From Yamagishiella unicocca (lineage: Eukaryota > Chlorophyta > Chlorophyceae > Chlamydomonadales > Volvocaceae): a stretch of 64,000 nucleotides of DNA. The notes under the pieces were generated by a model. It had not been told where the DNA came from, did not search any database, and worked only from the letters and a program-made list of their open reading frames with translations. The stretch is from contig BDSL01000056.1 in assembly GCA_003116995.1 (NCBI GenBank), positions 496,001 to 560,000 of the forward strand. The letters are read 5' to 3'. Made by a program: the position numbers and the translations under genes. This document shows positions 59,001 to 64,000 of this stretch, in pieces (the first letter of the stretch is position 1; each line of letters starts with the position of its first letter).

Positions 59001-62000
59001 TGTACATGTAGACGGGACCGAACACCATAGAAATTACGGAGCTTCCTGTCCGCAAGTGGACACAGGACTACAAGGAGTTCCTGGAGGGGATGCTGCGTCC
59101 GCAGGACAAGGTGGGAGTGCAGTTGCACTCTTTACGCAACGAGCGCAGATGATTCCGATTACGACACTGAATTCACCGACGTGCAGGATGAGACGCCCCT
59201 TATTGCTGATTACCGGGAGCACCACTCAGACTCCAATGTGCATTTCGTGGTGGAGCTGCTGCCGGGCAAGATGGAAGAGCTGCTTGCCACGCCCGGCGGC
59301 CTGGAAGCCAAATTCAAGTTGCAGTCAAAACTAACGACAAGTAGGTACTGTCCTACGCAGACAGTGCAGATTTAATAACTGTAATGTCGAAGCGCTAACA
59401 GGGCCCACCTAGCCGCTTGCACTGCTGCCAGGGACTCAATTGTCACCGTCCGAGTATTTTTGCTAGGGTTCAATGCTTGAATCAGCGAAGTTGTGCGCAT
59501 TTCGGTGCTCTGACTATCGGATATGGACCATGCAGGCAACATGATGCTTTTCGGTCCAGATGGCCTTATCAAGCACTACCAGAACCCAGAGGCCATCATC
59601 GACGAGTTCTTCGGCCTGCGCCTGGAGTACTACGAGAAGCGCCGCATTGCCATGCTTCGGGTATGGTTGCGCTCACGTACATACGTGGATATTGGATCTC
59701 TGTTTGTGTAGATCGCTATATTGCCATATCAGCACCGCAACTGCATGGATAACGCTAGGAACGTCCCTTAAACAGGCAGCTCAGTTGGAGCAGCTGCGCG
59801 CGGACAATAAGATCCGCTTCATCCTGGCAGTTGTCGGGGGTACACTTGAAGTGCGCAACCGCAAGCGGGGTGACATCGAGCACGACCTGGAAGCACAGGG
59901 CTTTGACCGCATGGGCAAGGCAGGTCCAGCTATGAAGGTAGGCAGACTTCTTTCGGTTTTCACTATATTTCATCGCCCGATGGTTCTGTCCTTGGTAACG
60001 AGTACTACTTCCACACTTATGCCCACATGTCGAAGGATCCATCCACCAATGTATTTGAATCCAGGTGTTGCTAATGCCTCCCTGCAGGTGCAGGAGGCCG
60101 CTGCTGACGGAGAAGAAGATGGTGGTGAACAGCCATCTACATCTGCGGGGGCTAGCTATGACTATCTGCTGTCCATGTCCATCTACAGTCTCACCAAGGA
60201 GAAGATTGTGTCGCTCCAGGGGGAGGCGGCTAAGGCAGCAACTCGGGTCGACTACCTCGCTAGCATCACTGGCAAGCACATGTGGTCCGAGGACCTGGAC
60301 GCATTTGAGGCGGTACGTTCGGAGTATTGTCTGGAAATCAGGGGTCCTCATTTTGGGCGTTTGGATCTGTTTCCATTGAGCACATAAACCTCTCCAACGG
60401 CCTTACTTGTCATGGCGCAGGCATTTGAGGCTTGGGAAGTGGTGGAGAATGCCCGCCTGGAGGACTGCAAGCGCAAGCAGATGGCGGCCAAGAAGGGGCG
60501 CGGAACGGTGAGTGCAATGTGGGGCACTCGAACCTGTCGTTTCTGATGGGTCAAACCTCGTCATTGTTATCAGAAACCGTTATTATGATGCTGACCGTGC
60601 ACCGACATTATTGCCCTTATGGATTGCACTTGTAATATTTCCTAACTTCAAAATCATTGCTGCCTGGGGGAAACCAGGGCGCGAAGGCCCGTCCTGCTGC
60701 CGCTGGCCGCAAGAAGGCAGCAAAGAAGGGGGTTTCGGATGACGACGAAAGCTCGGCTGGTGAGTCTGACTCAGACTTTGAGGTCAAGCGGAAGCCTGCT
60801 CCAGCTGCGCGTGCTCCAGCACAGCCCAAGCCCAAACCGCCGGCCCAGGCACCTCTGGCGCCCAAACCCCCTTCAGTACCAGTGCCTGACAAGCCCGCAG
60901 CTGCGCCCAAGCCGGCTGCGGTTCCAAAGCCGGCAACTGCAGCAGCTACTCGGCCTCCCGCACGTAAGGCTGCAGCCACCGGCCCTGCACGCCGGAAACA
61001 AATTCTGGATAGCGACGATGAGCGTGAGATGGACGTCAGCATGTCTGAAGGCTCCGACGACGATGACGATTTTGACGATGTATCGGAGGATGACGACTTT
61101 AAGGAGAAGCCTAAGAAGGGCCCAGCCAAGCGTGCTCCATTGGCCAAGACTGGCGACACTGCTGCGGCCCCACCCAAAGCTGCTGCCGTACCTCCTGCAT
61201 CAAAGCCGGCTGCCGGAGGCCGTGGCAAGAAGGCAGCGGTACCACTGCCGCTTCCATCCAGTTCACAAGGCAGTGAGCAGCCAAGCCAGGACGACAGCCG
61301 CAGCAAGCCGGATTCGGAAACCGCTGGCCTGGCAGCTCGTCTTGCGGGTGAGCATATAGTCCATTTGACGGTTGCTTTGACGGCTGGCGATCAAGTTTAA
61401 TTTGCTAGCTTTGCCTGTTCCATTTCCTGGATAGTGAACACGGTGATACGCTGAACGCCGTCCGACATTCCGAAATTCTTAGTGACGTGTCTGGTCAAAC
61501 TGCCCACGTCCTGCAGGCCGTATGAAGGCTCAGCTGAACTTAGGGAACTCCGATGCCAGTGCGGCGGCACAACGGTCTGCTGTGGACCTACTGGATGACG
61601 ACGAAGTCAACTCACCTGTGCCGGGAATCAAAACCGCTGTCGGTGCCAAGGTATGTGCCAGCGCACTTCTCAGTCGGTTGTCATGCAGGAACTCAATTCA
61701 CCAACCGGTTTCCATTTTTGCAGAAGCCAGGCGCAGCCAAGGTTGCTGGAGGCCGGGGCCGGGGAAAGCAACCGGCAGAGGCGAAGCAGCCAGGTGTGCA
61801 ATGTCATGAGTTTGTGTTGTTCATGCGCGAATTGTGTTGTTCATGCGCGAATCACGTTGCCTGCATTTGGTATCTGCACAAACTCATGCGTGTTCCGCAT
61901 ACAAAAGACCGTAACCCATATTTCTAACCCATCCATGCAGCAAAGCGGAAGGGTGCTGCTGCTAAGAAGCAGGATTCGTCCGATGAGGAAGACCAGGACG

Positions 62001-62412
62001 AGGACGACAGCAGCGATGAGGAGACCTTCGAGCTGTCGGCCCCGTCTCCAGCTGTGGCGCCGAAGGTGTGCCTGCCAATATTGTAGCCGATTGCGCCTCC
62101 CATTGACACACATACATATGAGCTGCTGCGCTTCGAAGTATTGTAATTTATCTCCTGGCAATCCTAACCTAGTTAATTGTATTACTGCCTGTGCAGGGTA
62201 AGAAGGGCCGTGTGGGGCCGTCGCCCTTGGGCATCAAGTCCCTGGCGCGGACAGGCCCTGGTGCCGCTGCGAGCCCCATGGCGACTGTACCCGAGGAGAG
62301 ACCGCAGCGTGCTCGGCGTGCTGTAGCGGCGAAGGCGACCTACGTCATTAGTGATGACGATGAGGACGAGGTCACCGGCAAGGACTCAGATTTTGAGGTC
62401 CTCTCTGATTAA
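53044..62412 (+). CDS. TOP2: DNA topoisomerase II (type IIA), complete 30-exon gene
   Basis: The 30 exons join in frame to 1603 residues. Starts and ends: 53044-53091, 53173-53493, 53624-53761, 53934-54230, 54663-54734, 54847-54930, 55318-55391, 55485-55608, 55775-55952, 56031-56181, 56391-56490, 56678-56848, 57200-57389, 57492-57634, 57824-57949, 58041-58330, 58501-58611, 58672-58713, 58823-58907, 59012-59110, 59187-59340, 59536-59660, 59776-59937, 60088-60312, 60421-60507, 60678-61347, 61517-61650, 61724-61793, 61941-62065, 62197-62412. The GHKL ATPase has GRNGYGAKL (174-182). TOPRIM has EGDSAK (470-475) and the metal motif DQDHDGSH (547-554). The strand-cleaving tyrosine is Y801 in ARYIYT, with R800 before it. 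The C-terminal domain from about 1200 is Lys/Pro/Ala-rich with acidic Ser/Asp blocks. The enzyme passes one DNA duplex through another using ATP, in the nucleus, for chromosome segregation. One intron (54735) has a GC donor. Confidence 0.97.
54735..54846 (+). other. GC-AG intron in topoisomerase II
   Basis: The exon ends CCCAAG and the intron begins GCGAGT, which matches the donor consensus except for C at position 2. It ends TTTGCAG. Splicing here keeps VDMYLGPK-ENGLPRF in frame (phase 0); no GT donor nearby preserves both sides. Confidence 0.88.
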
Positions 62413-63569
62413 TGTCTATAACTTGTCCTTCAACGTGAATAGTACGTCTTGTCACGTTACATTACTTACCCAGCTCGGTAGGCTTTGAACAAGCGGAGGC
62501 CTTGCAGCATGGATGTTATCATGTTCAGTTGGATGGTAACTGTCCCAGCGGTGTGTATGGACTGCCGGTAATTGTACAGATGCGTACCCAGGCCAGGATA
62601 TGTCATGGGTGAAGCAATGGAAATGTTGTATTTATCGCTTCCTCTCTGCCATGAGGCTACATTTTATTCTACGAAGCATTTTCAGGTAGATGTAGGATGA
62701 ACCCAAGCATGCATGAACGTGCAGACGGAACGGGGATACAACGTGGGATGGAATGCTGTGCACGGGCCATATATGGCTCGTAAGGTTCGTGCATATGATG
62801 AGTCCGGTGCAGGCCCGCGTGTGTCGCCGGTCGCCGTCTCGACATCTTATTACGCACAATTGGCTCGCAATGCCTTTTTGCCTCATCCAGTGGCCCATGG
62901 GACGGATTTGAGTTTAAGGCGTTCATTCTTTCCAGATAGTGTACTCCATAACCTCAGCCTCAACCTGCTGCCCAACCTAAATGCGCTGCCCAATGGTGCT
63001 CTCCTGGGTTTAGCGCACTTTGTCCGGGGAGCCAGCCAACGGTGGTTAAGCACCCTAGCTGCGCGACGACGCGGATATGTAAAGGTGACCATTCCATGCA
63101 TTGCGCCATAAGCGTTCAGCGCATCCGCTTTGCTGACAGTCGCTTATTCGCTTCTTATCTGCCACCAAGATGCACAGTCACAAAAGTCCAACATTTGTTT
63201 CAATGGCTAACCTCTTATGTAAGTACTTCGTGTAATTCAGCACACAGAACGTGCATTTTGGTTAAAAAGGTCGCCATTCTGGTTTCATGGTCACCATTCT
63301 GTACGGCAGCCATGTATGCTTCTTTTGCGTCGCTCCCGCTCCCTCCTGGTCAACCTGCCTGCGCGTGCCCATTGGGCGTTGCGGAGGAGGCGGGCTTTGC
63401 ATGGTAAACTGTCATCCTAGAAGTGGAAACCGCACGGTAGCTCCCGCTTAGTCTTTGCCTAGCGCGCAAATACAGTCCCAAAGTCTACTTTCTAAACTAG
63501 CTGCACAATAATGTATTACTGAATCCTTGTTTGGGCTAACGGCCCTTCGTCCTGCGGGAAGGCTGGGCC
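62413..63569. other. Intergenic / topoisomerase II 3' UTR
   Basis: No TGTAA occurs in the first 600 bases after the stop; a TGTAC lies near 62574. A + frame with ATG at 62713 (132 codons, Leu/Asn-rich in the middle) has no domain and no splice partner. Its reverse complement is also open, so it is not called. Confidence 0.4.
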
Positions 63570-63954
63570 ATGAACGCATCCGGTCCGAACGTCGCGGCTG
63601 GTGGCCGGGTGCTGCTAGTACATAGCACCGTTAAACAACGCTATTATATTGTGGCCAGGGGCTCTGGAAGGTACGGGATTCTGTTCAGGTGTAAGGTTTC
63701 GCAACCTCGCTCAGAGTGCACAACGTTCTTGGTCGCCTCGTTGGCGGCAGGTGCCAGACCGAGGTGCTGCGCATTGCGCAACATTCCGGCAAGCTCCAGT
63801 TTACCAGGACTAAGGCGCAAGATATCTTTGACAGCGAGGTTAGAGCGGCCCAGGGTCTGCGGTGCAGTCATGCTGGTTCCCACGGCTAACAGCTTGCCCA
63901 TACATGTAGACCGCTGCCCTGGAGCACCTGAAGTCTGTAGATGGGCCAATCCAG
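63570..63954 (+). CDS. Possible 5' exons of a gene running off the window
   Basis: An ATG at 63570 opens MNASGPNVAAGG. Further on, a different + frame reads VLGRLVGG, then QTEVLRIAQHSGKLQFTRTK and DIFDSE up to about 63837. After a TAG acceptor at 63909 a 15-codon stretch reads TAALEHLKSVDGPIQ and ends at GTTGGT (63955). The composition is strongly protein-like, but the family is not recognised and the donor choices (a short intron near 63682-63730, a GTTAGA donor at 63838) are weak. Treat as a partial, tentative gene. Confidence 0.35.
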
Positions 63955-64000
63955 GTTGGTACTGTTAGATGTGTGGGGTCGGGGACCGCATGGCGGTTAA

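Noticed and set aside
59560..60387. 275-codon forward frame across topoisomerase II exons
   Set aside because: It runs through two introns and reads exons 22-24 partly out of frame. The spliced frame with conserved topoisomerase sequence explains the region.

Overview
This is a stretch of a nuclear eukaryotic genome, most likely a volvocine green alga (Chlamydomonas/Volvox relatives). The genes are split into many short in-frame exons by GT-AG introns with GTGAG/GTAAG/GTGCG donors. Coding exons are GC-rich and proteins have long Ala/Pro/Ser stretches. The window also holds a receptor kinase of the volvocine type, an intron-containing tRNA-Leu and LINE debris. The species cannot be fixed from the sequence alone.

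Layout, left to right. 1-1666: no supported gene. 1667-5649 (+): four-exon low-complexity protein ending in a C3HC4 RING. 8561-13496 (-): LENG8/THP3-like SAC3/GANP-domain protein, N-terminal exons incomplete. About 15.6-16.6 kb: CCCH zinc-finger exon followed by a LINE 3' fragment. 17786-17894 (+): tRNA-Leu(CAG) with a 29-nt intron, preceded by tandem repeats. 19010-25415 (-): secreted-ectodomain, single-pass receptor kinase with a 19-nt microexon; its first intron carries a 192-bp foldback element. 25.9-26.9 kb: LINE fragment. 28436-29564 (-): four-helix membrane protein, six exons. 33381-34780 (+): MATH-domain protein. 36970-39014 (-): TPR plus RING-H2 protein. 42197-44254 (+): three-exon sulfotransferase-like protein with a C-terminal membrane anchor and a TE relic in intron 1. 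46960-49838 (-): fucosyltransferase-like enzyme lacking visible 5' exons. About 49.9-52.4 kb: degenerate LINE with a recognisable reverse transcriptase. 53044-62412 (+): complete DNA topoisomerase II, 30 exons, 1603 codons, all phases matching. 63.5-64 kb: possible start of a gene running off the window.

The genes do not form an operon or pathway. They are independent loci for chromatin topology, RNA processing, signalling, ubiquitin ligation and glycan/sulfate modification. TE remnants sit in introns and between genes. No prokaryotic, viral, CRISPR or toxin system was seen. The most unusual structures are the foldback element with matching 5-bp flanks, the kinase microexon, the recurring CTGTAAC-GTTAC LINE tail, the GC-AG intron in topoisomerase II, and the LINE lying where the fucosyltransferase 5' exons should be. 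Exon models were made by hand from splice consensus and reading-frame continuity.
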